This document shows positions 16,749-25,798 of a stretch of 54,421 bases of DNA, one piece after another (position 1 is the stretch's first letter; each line of letters begins with the position of its first letter). Source of the stretch: an uncultured Verrucomicrobiota bacterium (GTDB lineage: Bacteria > Verrucomicrobiota > Verrucomicrobiia > Limisphaerales > UBA9464). The DNA lies in contig CAJAHH010000022.1 of the NCBI GenBank assembly GCA_903939515.1, positions 1 through 54,421 on the forward strand. Direction: 5' to 3'. The notes under the pieces are model-generated. The model was not told where the DNA came from. It made no database searches and saw only the letters and a program-made list of their open reading frames with translations. The position numbers were made by a program, and so were the translations under genes.

Positions 16749-17513
16749 ATGGGACCTGTAGAGGCGCTGGTTCAGCCGCTGGGAGCGGCGTGGGCGGGAG
16801 CGATGCTGGTCAGCGGTCTGGCGTTTCGGCGCAGGGCTTGGCTGGCCGGCGTCACGTCTCTTTGCCTTGCTGGCGGACTCTGGTTGGTGGGTGGAACACC
16901 CTTCTCGGCATTGCTCTTGGCTCGTTTAGAGAGGCCCTATGATCGGATTCATCCGGTGACCTTGCCGGTGGCCGATGCCGTGGTGGTCTTGGCGGGAGAT
17001 ATCGAGTTCTCCTCACGCGAACTCCTTTGGTTCGGGACCGGCTCCTCCTTTGAACGTTCCCTGACGGGCCTGGAGGTGATGCGTCAAGGGAAGGCCCGCA
17101 CCCTGGTCGTCAGCGGTGCTCCTTTTAATTGGCTCGGGAGTGCTCGTTCAGAGAGCGATTTGCTGACCGCCTGGATACGCTCTTGGCGATTGCCGGCGGG
17201 AGATCTCCAGCGGTTGCCCGCGTGTAAAGACACGCATGAGGAAGCCGTCGCGATCGGCGACATGGTTCGAAAACGGGGCTGGAAGCGGGTGATTCTCGTG
17301 AGTTCAGCGTCGCATCTGGCCCGGGGAGCTGCCGCCTGCCGCAAGGAAGGCGTCGATGTTCTGCCCGTCGGGTGTGACTTTCAGGCTTTGGACGCGTTGG
17401 ATCGACCCGAGCACTGGTGGGTGGTGCCACGAAGCGAGGGGTTGATCCGCTTTGAACGCTGGCTCCATGAAGAATTGGGTGGCGTGTGGTATTGGTGGCG
17501 CGGGTGGATTTAA
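16749..17513 (+). CDS. DUF218 (YdcF/SanA/ElyC-like) membrane-anchored protein
   Basis: The ATG at 16749 gives about 254 aa. Two hydrophobic N-terminal segments (about residues 8-24 and 28-55) are followed by the DUF218 domain: DAVVVLAGD, a Thr-Leu-Val-Val-Ser-Gly strand, then THEEA and ILVSSASHLARG. That order is typical of the family. ElyC and SanA in Enterobacteria act in envelope and peptidoglycan precursor homeostasis, and YdcF binds SAM. The role here is not known. An upstream GTG (16683) is possible but adds residues without family support. The Nudix gene follows on the same strand. Confidence 0.83.
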   Translation: MGPVEALVQPLGAAWAGAMLVSGLAFRRRAWLAGVTSLCLAGGLWLVGGTPFSALLLARLERPYDRIHPVTLPVADAVVVLAGDIEFSSRELLWFGTGSSFERSLTGLEVMRQGKARTLVVSGAPFNWLGSARSESDLLTAWIRSWRLPAGDLQRLPACKDTHEEAVAIGDMVRKRGWKRVILVSSASHLARGAAACRKEGVDVLPVGCDFQALDALDRPEHWWVVPRSEGLIRFERWLHEELGGVWYWWRGWI

Positions 17514-17627
17514 TGCGCGGCTAGCGTGCTTATTCTGAGCCCTTTCTATTCAGATTCAGCGCATTCGTGGCAGGTGTGGATTGCCCTCCGGGGCGCGGTC
17601 GGTTTCCATCGGCCAGCTTTGAGCAAC

Positions 17628-18047
17628 GTGATTCCAACCGAAGTCATCCAGGCGGCCGGTGGTCTGGTGTGGCGAACATCCCCTCGAGGTAGGGAACTAA
17701 TTCTAATCCATCGGACTCGTTATGGTCCGGAATGGGCTCTTCCGAAAGGCAAGCTCGACCCCGGCGAAGGATGGCTTCAGGCCGCGGTGCGCGAGGTCGA
17801 AGAAGAGACTGGGTGCCGTGCCACCGTCGAATCGTTTGCCGGAGGCAGTGTGTATGCGGTCAATGGCATGCCCAAGGTGGTCTTGTACTGGCACATGGAG
17901 CTTCAGGAACAGGGGCCCGTGCAGGATACGCGAGAAGTCGCCGACCTGCGATGGGTGAGCGCAGAGGAAGCTCTTGATTTGCTGACCCACTCGAATGAAC
18001 GGGCTTTGCTGGCTCCGCTGGAGAACCGCGAGCGGCCCGGCCGTTGA
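17628..18047 (+). CDS. Nudix hydrolase
   Basis: The Nudix box GKLDPGEGWLQAAVREVEEETG is present (G-x5-E-x7-REUxEExGU), with the metal-binding glutamates in REVEEE. A WALPKGK lead-in and a VEEVADLRW-like C-terminal segment are typical of diadenosine polyphosphate and related Nudix hydrolases. Start choice is uncertain. The GTG at 17628 sits just before the conserved QAAGGLVWR strand, and a GTG at 17526 would add 34 residues without family likeness. It lies 15 bases from the convergent glycosidase-like gene. The substrate is unknown. Confidence 0.87.
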   Translation: MIPTEVIQAAGGLVWRTSPRGRELILIHRTRYGPEWALPKGKLDPGEGWLQAAVREVEEETGCRATVESFAGGSVYAVNGMPKVVLYWHMELQEQGPVQDTREVADLRWVSAEEALDLLTHSNERALLAPLENRERPGR

Positions 18048-18062
18048 CCGAAGCGATTTGGA

Positions 18063-19283
18063 TTACTTCCGCTCTGGCTGCGGCGGCAGCAGAAACAGCC
18101 GGGCATCTCCGGCTCCGAGGGAGAGTTGAATCCCGGGCAATTCCGGGCTGTCGTCCAGCAAGGGGTGTTCACGTCCGTCGTCTCGGCTCAGTTCAACGAC
18201 ATCGCCCGCGGAATCGAACACCACTGTGGGCCAACCCGTGTAAGCCGTGTTGTGGTTGACCAGCAAGACGGCACGCCGACCGTCGGTGTGTTTCAGGGAG
18301 CCAATTAGGAAGGTGCCCTCGGGATCGGAACCCACCCGGTTCAGCGATCGAACTCCGGTGTGCGCCAGCGGTGTCGCCGGATTTCCGGTGGTGTATCGGA
18401 CGACGCCCTGGCCGGTCAGGCGCATGAGGACGGGGCCCCATTGCTCGAGTCCGGTGTTGATCCGTCGCGCTTCATCGTAGTGACGGGTCTTGAAGCCTTC
18501 GGCCGTGAGGAGAGCTCCGCCCTTGGGAAACTCGCCGGTGCCGCCGTTGCCCTTGCCTGGGGTCCAGTAGCAGAAGTACAGAACTCCTTTGGAACCATGG
18601 GCGATGGAGGCGTGGATCATCCACCGGATCTGGGCCTCGGTGGGATCCATGCGGTCACCGAAAGGCATGGAATGGAAGAAGTTCCAGAAGGGGATGCCCG
18701 CTGCGATCGAGTGCTTGCGCATCGATTCGAGGTTCTTGAGGTACTCGCTGCGGGAATCGTCACCGGGCCGCATGAGCGGATAGTGGTCCATCGACAGCAC
18801 GTCCGGTTTCACCGTCTCCACGAAATTCCGGAGGTACTCGTCGTAGGTGTTGGCCCCCATCTGGCCAGGGGCCGCGTAGTTGGGAAATAAGTTGATGTAG
18901 CCCAAGCGGCCAGGTTTTTGTTCCCGCAGTGAGGCGACGCGCGCGGCGAGGGCAGGAAAGGCGGCGCTTCCAGGTTCGTCACTGAGGCTGTAGCCCCAGC
19001 AGGCGGTGCCGTCGGGCAGGGAGGTGGCTGGATCATCTGCACTCACCAGAACCTTCAGCCCCAGCGAATCACAGACCCGGACTTGTTCCTCGGCGCTGAA
19101 GCCGGAGGTTCCGATGACCAGGTTGAAATGCGCATCGCGAATCTCACGGTATCGTTCCGGTAGGTTGTTGGTGGTGCGTGGTGGCACCCAGAAGCCAATG
19201 GCGAACCGGTCTTGGATAAACCGGGCAGGTTCTGCACCGAGGGCTAAGGACAGCAGACAAAGAATTCCCAGAAATCGGATCAT
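18063..19283 (-). CDS. Secreted glycoside-hydrolase-like TIM-barrel protein
   Basis: This 406-aa protein has a typical Sec signal peptide (MIRFLGILCLLSLALGA). The mature part looks like a TIM-barrel glycosidase of the beta-galactosidase-like clan. It has a WGYSLSDEPG strand whose acidic pair would be the acid/base region, an LSMDHYPLM strand, a WNFFHSMP strand, and a late GSKGVLYFCYW strand. A small beta domain fills the C-terminal 120 residues. No exact GH family could be assigned from sequence alone, and the catalytic residues are inferred. It is the last gene of a minus-strand run with the DUF3891 and acetamidase/formamidase genes. Confidence 0.7.
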   Translation of the reverse strand: MIRFLGILCLLSLALGAEPARFIQDRFAIGFWVPPRTTNNLPERYREIRDAHFNLVIGTSGFSAEEQVRVCDSLGLKVLVSADDPATSLPDGTACWGYSLSDEPGSAAFPALAARVASLREQKPGRLGYINLFPNYAAPGQMGANTYDEYLRNFVETVKPDVLSMDHYPLMRPGDDSRSEYLKNLESMRKHSIAAGIPFWNFFHSMPFGDRMDPTEAQIRWMIHASIAHGSKGVLYFCYWTPGKGNGGTGEFPKGGALLTAEGFKTRHYDEARRINTGLEQWGPVLMRLTGQGVVRYTTGNPATPLAHTGVRSLNRVGSDPEGTFLIGSLKHTDGRRAVLLVNHNTAYTGWPTVVFDSAGDVVELSRDDGREHPLLDDSPELPGIQLSLGAGDARLFLLPPQPERK

Positions 19284-19346
19284 GCGCGCTTCAACGTTGA
19301 TCCAGAAGACGGAGGGGATCCACCGGAATACAAACTCCGGGAAGAG

Positions 19347-20174
19347 TTACGGTCGTTGCTCGAGGCGGATGCGCAGGGTTTCCGGCGTGGCCTTGGCGTA
19401 GGCGATTCCCAAGTTGGATTCCGAACCGAACAGTTCGCCCGCGATCCGGCGACCTGAGACTTGGACTTCGACGACCGCCTCGCGCATGGGCCACGGATCC
19501 AGACGGAACGTCCGCTCCGCGAGTCGATGCACGGCTACCTCCTGCATGCCACTGCCCATCAACGGGAGAGGGTGCAGCAGGTTGGCCGGCTTGGGGTAGT
19601 CCACACAGGAAAGCAGAGAGAGGTTGTCGCAGGCCTGCAGCAGGCGGAAGTTCTCGACCCAGGTCGTGGCCAGCAGATCGATTCCCGAGAATCGGCCAGA
19701 CTGGGCGCAGATCCGGCGCAGGTCTTCCTGCCGGTGCTCTTGCATCTCGAGGAAGGCCGCGAGCTTGGGCCGGTCGTCGGGGCGGATGGTCGAATGATCG
19801 GCCCGCTCGGTGAGCAGGTTGCAGGTGTGCATGGAGATCAGGACCGCCGCGTAGGCATCCTGGGCAGCGACCGCTTCCATGGCCTGTCCTCGCACCTGGA
19901 GGTAGTCGGCCAGGTCGATCTCCTCGAAGGCGCTGTACTTGCCCACCAAATCGATGCCGAAGGCACTAGGACGTCCCTCGCGGGTGATCTTGGGGGTCCG
20001 ATCGCGGGTGGCCCAGCCGTCGTCATGACGTCGGATTCCCTCCAGCGTGTTGGTCAGCGGAAACGGGGGGCGAAATCGCGAGTTGCCCCACGCGGAGGCG
20101 AACTCCCCAGCGAGCCGAGCATGTTCGGGATGGGTGATGAGGAACCATCCTTCCTGGGTGCGGGCGCGGAGCAT
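19347..20174 (-). CDS. DUF3891-family protein
   Basis: This 275-aa protein has features of the DUF3891 family. It opens with HPEHARLAGEFASAWG, and the central IRRHDDGWATRD motif carries the conserved His-Asp-Asp. A second His-rich helix contains MHTCNLL. A signal peptide or membrane segment is not seen, so it is cytosolic. The His/Asp pattern would suit a metal-dependent enzyme, but no activity is established for the family. The gene lies 15 bases after the formamidase-like gene and 63 bases before the glycosidase-like gene, so a shared operon is likely. Confidence 0.78.
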   Translation of the reverse strand: MLRARTQEGWFLITHPEHARLAGEFASAWGNSRFRPPFPLTNTLEGIRRHDDGWATRDRTPKITREGRPSAFGIDLVGKYSAFEEIDLADYLQVRGQAMEAVAAQDAYAAVLISMHTCNLLTERADHSTIRPDDRPKLAAFLEMQEHRQEDLRRICAQSGRFSGIDLLATTWVENFRLLQACDNLSLLSCVDYPKPANLLHPLPLMGSGMQEVAVHRLAERTFRLDPWPMREAVVEVQVSGRRIAGELFGSESNLGIAYAKATPETLRIRLEQRP

Positions 20175-20189
20175 GGGGTAAAATTTTAT

Positions 20190-21122
20190 TCAGGACGCCT
20201 TCGGGAAGAGGCCCTTGGCCAGGGTTCCCGTCACGGTGATCTGGGGTTGGTTGACGATCTGACTCAAGCGCAGGTCCAAGGCCACACTGCACACGGTGTA
20301 GGCCAATTGCGGAGACAGCGAGAACCGGTCCATCAGGAAGTCGATGGCGTGATGGACGACATTTTTGGCCGCACTCAATGCATCGGGGGCGCTGGCGATG
20401 AAGGCCCAGGATCCCAGATCGGCTACCTTGGAAACCCGGGGTGGCAATTCGGCGAAGGGTTCATCTAGGCGCATGTCTTTGCGGACGGTGAGCCGGAACT
20501 CCGCCTCCATCGGGCCTTCGATACCGTTGATGCACACCTCACCGTCGCCCTGTGCCGCATGACCGTCGCCGGCGCTGAAGAGGGCTCCGGTATGGAAGAC
20601 CGGCAAGTAGAGGGTTGTTCCGGGTTGGAGATCCTTCACATCGAGATTGCCACCAAAGGGGCCGGGAGGACGTGTTCGATGGGGGCCGGGAGCCTCTGGA
20701 GCCACACCAACAATTCCGAGGAAGGGAGCGAGCGGCAACCGTGCGGGAGCCAGCGAATAGGAAAAGTCCTTCTCCAGTTTCCAGAGAAACAGGTGCGGCT
20801 CGGTGAAGCGTTCTGGAAGGCTTCCCAAGCCAGGAATAATGCTCGTCCAGCCCCAGCCGCGGTGCTCGATGCGACGTATCTCGATTTGCAGCACATCGCC
20901 CGGTTCAGCATCCCGGACGAAGACCGGACCGGTGATGGTGTGGATCTTGTTGCGGTCCATGGCAACGAAGTCGGCCACGGTGGAAGTGGGCGACAGTTGG
21001 GCGCCGCTGGAATCCAAGCAGTCGAGGATCACGGTGTCACCCGAGTTCACCTCAGCGACAGGAGGCAGGCGGGCATCCCAGCGATCGTGGGTCCGGGTGT
21101 TGGGGACGCAGTGCAAACTCAT
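20190..21122 (-). CDS. Acetamidase/formamidase family protein
   Basis: The ATG at 21122 begins at the family's N-terminus (MSLHCVPNTRTHDRWDARLPP), giving 310 aa; the upstream part of the frame is not supported. The FmdA/AmdA fold is recognized from VNSGDTVILDCLDSSG, a TGPVFVRDAEPGDVLQIEI strand, FHTGALFSAGDGHAAQGDGEV and the GIEGPMEAEFRLTVRK strand. The His/Asp/Glu residues in that second-to-last region probably bind metal. Members hydrolyse formamide or short aliphatic amides to the acid and ammonia. It is first in a likely three-gene minus-strand operon. Confidence 0.9.
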   Translation of the reverse strand: MSLHCVPNTRTHDRWDARLPPVAEVNSGDTVILDCLDSSGAQLSPTSTVADFVAMDRNKIHTITGPVFVRDAEPGDVLQIEIRRIEHRGWGWTSIIPGLGSLPERFTEPHLFLWKLEKDFSYSLAPARLPLAPFLGIVGVAPEAPGPHRTRPPGPFGGNLDVKDLQPGTTLYLPVFHTGALFSAGDGHAAQGDGEVCINGIEGPMEAEFRLTVRKDMRLDEPFAELPPRVSKVADLGSWAFIASAPDALSAAKNVVHHAIDFLMDRFSLSPQLAYTVCSVALDLRLSQIVNQPQITVTGTLAKGLFPKAS

Positions 21123-21554
21123 GGGGTGGGGAATGGACCCGACAATCCGGTTGTAAGGCGTTGATCTTTGAAACTGACTCACGGCCGCCCCATTGCTGGG
21201 GCGACCGTGGTTGATGACCGTTTCCATCATCGCCGCGAGGTTCGTTTCCAAACCGCATGGCTGGTTGTTTGGGCAAGTCAGCGATAGCAGCCCTCTTGCC
21301 AAAGCGAATTACCGGGGTTTGCAGTCGAAAACCTGGTTAAAACCGGTTGGGTTGATCAAAAAAAGGCAGATGAATCGTGGTCACCGTTCACCAGGGAAAC
21401 GTGGAGTCCATGGGTTCGAGGGGCAGGGCTCGAAACATCCGCATGATCGAAGCATCCAAGTGATCGAAGGTGTCGCGCTCCGTTGGGTCGAGTGGACCGA
21501 ATCCAAGATTGTCTGGCCGGAAAACGGGAGTTTCCGCACGATCGGCAGCATCCA
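21123..21554. other. Intergenic region between divergent genes
   Basis: About 430 bases separate the amidase and ThuA genes and should contain both promoters. The segment AACCTGGTTAAAACCGGTTGGGTT near 21330-21353 contains AACC/GGTT inverted pairs and could be an operator, but this is speculative. A plus frame ending at 21558 overlaps the ThuA start and matches no family. Confidence 0.4.
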
Positions 21555-22421
21555 ATGAACCGCATCATTCTTAGCCTCTTCGCTGCCGTGGCCTCGCTGT
21601 CTTTGGCAGCGGCCGACAAATCGATCGTCTTGATTGCAGGCACGCCAAGTCATGCCCCGGGTGACCATGAATTTCGGGCCGGAAGCATTCTTTTGGCCGG
21701 CTGCTTGAACCGTATTCCGGGAATCCATGCGACCGTGGTCAGTAATGGCTGGCCGGCCGATACGGCCATTCTCAAGTCAGCCGATGCGGTGGTGGTCTTC
21801 TCCAATGGAGGCACGGCCCACCCCACGATTAAGCCAGACCGATTGAAGCTGATGAATGAGCTGTCAGCCAAGGGCGTGGGCATCGGGGCGGCCCACTACG
21901 GGGTCGAGGTGCCGGCCGGGGACCCTGGCTTTGCCATGCTCGATTGGACCGGGGGTTATTTTGAGATGTTCTGGAGCGTGAATCCGACATGGACGGCGAA
22001 GTTCGAATCGCTGCCAGTGCATCCGGTGACCCGAGGCGTGAAGCCGTTCACCATCCACGATGAGTGGTACTATCACATGCGCTTTGCGCCGGATCGCAAA
22101 GGAGTTACGCCGATCCTCAGCGTCGTGCCCCCGTTGAGCACCCTCGACCGCGGCAACGGCCCGCACAATGGCAACCCCTTCGTCCGTGCCTCTGTGGCCA
22201 AGGGAGAACCTCAGCCGTTGATGTGGACTTACGATCGGCCCAATGGAGGTCGGGGTTTCGGCTTCACCGGTGGGCATTACCACAAGAACTGGGGTGACGA
22301 GAACTTCCGCAAAGTGGTCCTGAATGCGCTGCTGTGGATCGCCAAGGTGGAGGTTCCGAAGGAGGGCGTTGCCTCGACGGTGACCCCGGAAGAATTGAGG
22401 GCGAACCAGGATCCGAAGTAA
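21555..22421 (+). CDS. ThuA-like domain protein, secreted
   Basis: The ATG at 21555 gives a 288-aa protein with a Sec signal peptide (MNRIILSLFAAVASLSLAAA). The mature domain fits the ThuA-like (class I amidotransferase-like) fold. SIVLIAGTPSHAPGDHEFRAG opens it, ADAVVVFSNGGTAHP and GVGIGAAHYGVE follow, and HDEWYYHMRF and FGFTGGHYHKNW close it. ThuA-like proteins are widespread in Planctomycetes and Verrucomicrobia and are often linked to sugar metabolism, but their reaction is not established. It is transcribed divergently from the amidase gene and ends 85 bases before tRNA-Phe. Confidence 0.87.
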   Translation: MNRIILSLFAAVASLSLAAADKSIVLIAGTPSHAPGDHEFRAGSILLAGCLNRIPGIHATVVSNGWPADTAILKSADAVVVFSNGGTAHPTIKPDRLKLMNELSAKGVGIGAAHYGVEVPAGDPGFAMLDWTGGYFEMFWSVNPTWTAKFESLPVHPVTRGVKPFTIHDEWYYHMRFAPDRKGVTPILSVVPPLSTLDRGNGPHNGNPFVRASVAKGEPQPLMWTYDRPNGGRGFGFTGGHYHKNWGDENFRKVVLNALLWIAKVEVPKEGVASTVTPEELRANQDPK

Positions 22422-22506
22422 CGCGGGCACGATCCGCTCGAAGAATCTTCGAAAACCATCTTGCCAAAGGCAGGCCTCCCCGAGTTTGATTCGCGCTCTT
22501 CGGTGC

Positions 22507-22582
22507 GGCTGGGTAGCTCAGTTGGTAGAGCATGCGACTGAAAATCGCAGTGTCGGCGGTTCGATCCCGCCCCCAGCCACCA
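22507..22582 (+). tRNA. tRNA-Phe (anticodon GAA)
   Basis: A full cloverleaf is visible. The acceptor stem GGCTGGG (22507-22513) pairs with CCCAGCC (22572-22578), with discriminator A and an encoded CCA. The D-arm AGCTCAGTTGGTAGAGC is canonical. The anticodon stem TGCGA/TCGCA holds the 7-base loop with GAA at 22540-22542. The T-arm contains GTTCGATCC. A weak hairpin at 22605-22620 follows. Confidence 0.97.
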
Positions 22583-22604
22583 CCTTTCTCTTCTTCTTCA
22601 ATTT

Positions 22605-22620
22605 CTCTCAGCGTTGAGAG
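22605..22620 (+). terminator. Short hairpin downstream of tRNA-Phe
   Basis: CTCTCA (22605-22610) pairs with TGAGAG (22615-22620). A T run occurs only about 16 bases later, so this is a weak candidate. Confidence 0.3.
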
Positions 22621-22691
22621 ACGTATTTGGAGTCGGTTTTTTTCCGATCCCTGCACGTCGGTCCCCCCCCCCTTTTTTCACATCGGCTCGA

Positions 22692-24785
22692 TTAGTACGG
22701 GGACTCCGGGGGAGGTGTCTGCCGCAGGAACTCCCGGACCACAGAACCTTCGCGGGTCGGTGCTTGGCAGGCGTTGCCGGTGCAGAGGTAGGCCAACGAG
22801 CGTTCCTCGTCGCCGGGCAGCGTGCGGGCGAACGGATCCACGGGGCCGTGGTTGCCGAGGATGACGCGGTGCGGTTCAAACACAGCGTGGGCATGGCTCA
22901 GTAGGGCTCGGGTGGAACCGCAGAGCCAATCACCCACCAGGACGACCCGCTTGGGTTCCTGAAGCGCGAAATCGAGGGCGCACAGGAGGAAGGGCACAAC
23001 CTGCGGCGTCTGGTGCAGTTTTTGGGCGAAGAGGCGCAAGGTCTTCTCAGCCGCTTCCCGCCAGTCAGGACGTGCGCAGAGGCTGGCCAAGCGAAGCAGG
23101 GCCATGCTGGCCACGGCATTCCCGGAGGGTTCTGCTCCATCGTAGTCTTCCTTCACTCGCATGAGCAGGTGGGAGGTGTCTGCTCCGCTCTGCCAGAAAC
23201 CGCCGCCGGCCGCATCGTAGAAACGCTCCATCAGGGCCTCGGCCAATTGGACAGCGAAGGTGAGGTGGTTCGGGTTGAGCGTGGCTTCGTAGAGATCGAC
23301 AGTGCCGGCCAGCAGGTGGGCATAGGCGTCGAGCAATTGGACTTGATCGTGTTCTCCATCGCGCCAGCGATGGTAGAGAGTGCCTCGAGTCTCCGGGGTG
23401 GGTGGCACCCAGAGGTGTTCTTGCAAAAAGGCCAGGTTGCGCTCGGCCATCGTGAGGAACTCGTCGTCGCCCAAGATCGCGAAGGCTCTGGCGCAGGCTC
23501 CGAGCATCATGCCGTTCCAGGATGCCAAAACCTTGTCGTCCTGATGGGGACGTACACGAGTCGCGCGGACCTCGCGCAGTTGGGCCAAGGCCGTTTCCAG
23601 AATGGGACGATCGGCTTCGGGGACCTCCGCCTGAACCAGAGACAACACATTGAGACCTTGCAGCGGTTCTGGATCGCTGTGGTCGATGAAATTGCCCGCC
23701 GGGGTAATACCGAACCGAGCGGTGACCACGTTGAAGGCTTCGGGGCTGAGCAATGCGGACAGCTCGGCATGAGTCCAACAGTAGAACTTCCCCTCCTTGC
23801 CTTCGCTGTCGGCATCCTCGGCCGAATAGAATCCGCCGTCCGGATGGGTCATGTCGTTGGCCACATACCGCAGGACGTCTCGGGCGACGTCGGCATACCG
23901 TGCTTCACCGGAAACCAAGAAAGCCTCCAGGTAGAGGACGGTCAGTTGGGCGTTGTCGCAGAGCATTTTCTCGAAGTGCGGCACAAGCCATCGTTCGTCG
24001 ACGCTGTAGCGGGCGAACCCGCCACCCAGGTGATCCCGGATGCCGCCGGCCGCCATGCGCTCACACGTCTGGAGGACGGCGTGTACGGCCTCTGCGTCGC
24101 CAAAGCGCCGGGCGTAGCGAAGCAGGTAGAGCGGTTGGCTGGGTCGCGGGAACTTCGGCGCACCTCCGAAGCCGCCGTTTACGGGATCAAACTCGCCCAG
24201 CAGCGTTTGGCCACCGCCATGCAGTTCCCGAGGGCCTGTAGGGAAGGCGTTGTCCGGATCCTGGACGACCATCTCGCGCAGCCGGGCCGTGAGCTCGCTG
24301 GCCGAGGCGATCAAGTCGTCGTGACGGGTCTTCCACAGTTCAACGATGCGCTCCAAGAGGGTCAAGAAACTGGGCTGCCCGTGCTTGGCCTCCGGCGGAA
24401 AATAGGTGCCGCCGTAGAAGGGTTGCAGGTCTGGCGTGAGGAAAACGTTGAGGGGCCATCCGCCGCTGCCGGTGGTCATTTGCACGAAGCTCATGTGGAT
24501 CTTGTCCACGTCCGGGCGTTCCTCGCGGTCGACCTTGATGCTGATGAAGTGTTCCTTCAGGTAGTTGCCCACGGCCTCGTTCTCAAAGGTTTCTCGCGCC
24601 ATCACATGGCACCAATGGCAGGTGGAGTAGCCGATGCTCAGGAAAACTGGTTTGCCCTCGGCGCTCGCTCGGGCGAAGGCCTCGTCTGCCCAGGGGAACC
24701 AGTCCACCGGATTGCCGGCGTGCTGGAGCAGGTAGGGGGATTTCTCAGCGGCCAGTCGATTGCGTTGTTCCGATGCGGAGGTCAC
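22692..24785 (-). CDS. YyaL-type thioredoxin-domain protein (DUF255/COG1331)
   Basis: This 697-aa protein begins with the conserved opening of the family ([19 protein letters not shown]). It has a thioredoxin-like domain carrying a CHWCH motif near residue 60. The rest is an alpha/alpha-barrel resembling six-hairpin glycosidases or N-acylglucosamine epimerases, with [27 protein letters not shown] as a family hallmark. The mammalian member is SPATA20. No biochemical function is established for bacterial members. A C10/T6 tract lies just past its stop (22663-22678). The complementary strand has a very long open frame that is an artefact of high GC. Confidence 0.93.
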   Translation of the reverse strand: MTSASEQRNRLAAEKSPYLLQHAGNPVDWFPWADEAFARASAEGKPVFLSIGYSTCHWCHVMARETFENEAVGNYLKEHFISIKVDREERPDVDKIHMSFVQMTTGSGGWPLNVFLTPDLQPFYGGTYFPPEAKHGQPSFLTLLERIVELWKTRHDDLIASASELTARLREMVVQDPDNAFPTGPRELHGGGQTLLGEFDPVNGGFGGAPKFPRPSQPLYLLRYARRFGDAEAVHAVLQTCERMAAGGIRDHLGGGFARYSVDERWLVPHFEKMLCDNAQLTVLYLEAFLVSGEARYADVARDVLRYVANDMTHPDGGFYSAEDADSEGKEGKFYCWTHAELSALLSPEAFNVVTARFGITPAGNFIDHSDPEPLQGLNVLSLVQAEVPEADRPILETALAQLREVRATRVRPHQDDKVLASWNGMMLGACARAFAILGDDEFLTMAERNLAFLQEHLWVPPTPETRGTLYHRWRDGEHDQVQLLDAYAHLLAGTVDLYEATLNPNHLTFAVQLAEALMERFYDAAGGGFWQSGADTSHLLMRVKEDYDGAEPSGNAVASMALLRLASLCARPDWREAAEKTLRLFAQKLHQTPQVVPFLLCALDFALQEPKRVVLVGDWLCGSTRALLSHAHAVFEPHRVILGNHGPVDPFARTLPGDEERSLAYLCTGNACQAPTREGSVVREFLRQTPPPESPY

Positions 24786-24911
24786 AGGCTTGGGAGCATA
24801 TCCTCAACCATTCCGGGAACAAGCCGGCACCCGGCCCGATGGGAGGGGCCGATTGTCAGTGCGTGTCCAGTTCTTGAAAGGATTCGGCCGCTCGGGCTTC
24901 CTTGGGCATTC

Positions 24912-25712
24912 ATGGCGTTTGACCTCGACCCCTTTTATCTCAACACCCTGCGGCAATTAGTCCGCGAAGGCGTGATGGATCCTGCGTCGAGCCTGCTCTG
25001 TGTGTGCGCCGGGGAACGCGATCACCAAACTTTGAAGGAGGCGGGGTTCCCGAATGTGACGCTGACTAATTTGGAGACCCGCTGGGAGTTGCCGAATCCG
25101 GGGACTCATCAAGTTGCTTACGGTGACGTAGAAAATTTAACCTTTCCCGACAAGTCCTTCGACTTCGTCATCGCCCACAACGGTTTGCACCACTGCGCCT
25201 CACCGCACCGGGGTCTTTTGGAGATGCACCGAGTGGCTCGAAAGGGTGTCTTGGTCTTCGAACCCCGCGATTCACTCCTTTCCCGTTGGGGGGTCCGCTT
25301 CGGATTGGGACAAGATTATGAGACCGCTGCCGTGGCCCTGAGCTATGACCGGGTCAGTGGCGGATGGCGCAACGGTCCGGTCCCCAACTACGTGTACCGT
25401 TGGACGGAACGCGAGATTGAAAAAGTAATCCGCAGCGCGACGCCGTGGATGCTGTGTGGATTTCGCTACTTCCATGCAACTCGTCCGCCTTCCGGGGCGG
25501 CCAGTCGCCGCAATCCCTGGATTCGTCTGGGGCTCCGACTGGCCATTCCACTGGCGACGGTGCTGGGCAGACTGGTTCCGTCGCAGACCAACTGCTTCGC
25601 CTTTCTGGTCACCCAACCGCCGCTGGGCCAGGGGAGCCCTCCGTGGATACGTTGGAATGGGGCAGAACCCACCCTGGACCCCGAGTGGGCTCGGCGTGAG
25701 TACCGGCAGTAG
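24912..25712 (+). CDS. Class I SAM-dependent methyltransferase
   Basis: The real gene starts at the ATG at 24912 (266 aa); the open frame upstream is antisense to the YyaL gene. The SAM-binding region is LLCVCAGERDHQ (motif I, with an unusual C-A-G-E-R-D in place of a G-rich loop), followed by acidic VTLTNLE and the AYGDVENLTFPDKSFDFVIAHNGLHHC motif II/III typical of methyltransferase type 11. The downstream GVLVFEPRDS strand completes the fold. The C-terminal half is extended with a hydrophobic patch near residue 225. It is the first gene of a cell-surface-type run with the O-antigen-ligase-like gene and GT4, so it may methylate a glycan or lipid precursor; this is inference. Confidence 0.85.
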   Translation: MAFDLDPFYLNTLRQLVREGVMDPASSLLCVCAGERDHQTLKEAGFPNVTLTNLETRWELPNPGTHQVAYGDVENLTFPDKSFDFVIAHNGLHHCASPHRGLLEMHRVARKGVLVFEPRDSLLSRWGVRFGLGQDYETAAVALSYDRVSGGWRNGPVPNYVYRWTEREIEKVIRSATPWMLCGFRYFHATRPPSGAASRRNPWIRLGLRLAIPLATVLGRLVPSQTNCFAFLVTQPPLGQGSPPWIRWNGAEPTLDPEWARREYRQ

Positions 25713-25798
25713 AGAGGGTTCGCCTGGCGGGTTGTTCGAAGGGCGATTTTGAAAAGACATTGAAGCTCGGCTCGGGAAGGGAGTTCTATTGTCTGCAC

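Noticed and set aside
21193-21558. Plus-strand frame overlapping the ThuA start by 4 bases
   Set aside because: The ATGA overlap looks like coupling, but the protein has no recognizable features and most of it lies opposite an amidase-side region.
22507-22582. tRNA-Phe as an integration site for a mobile element
   Set aside because: No second copy of the tRNA 3' end and no integrase gene are seen in the window.
23013-24911. Very long open frame antisense to the YyaL gene, joined to the methyltransferase
   Set aside because: It is the complement of a well-supported gene in a high-GC region, its sequence has no domain, and the real methyltransferase begins at 24912.
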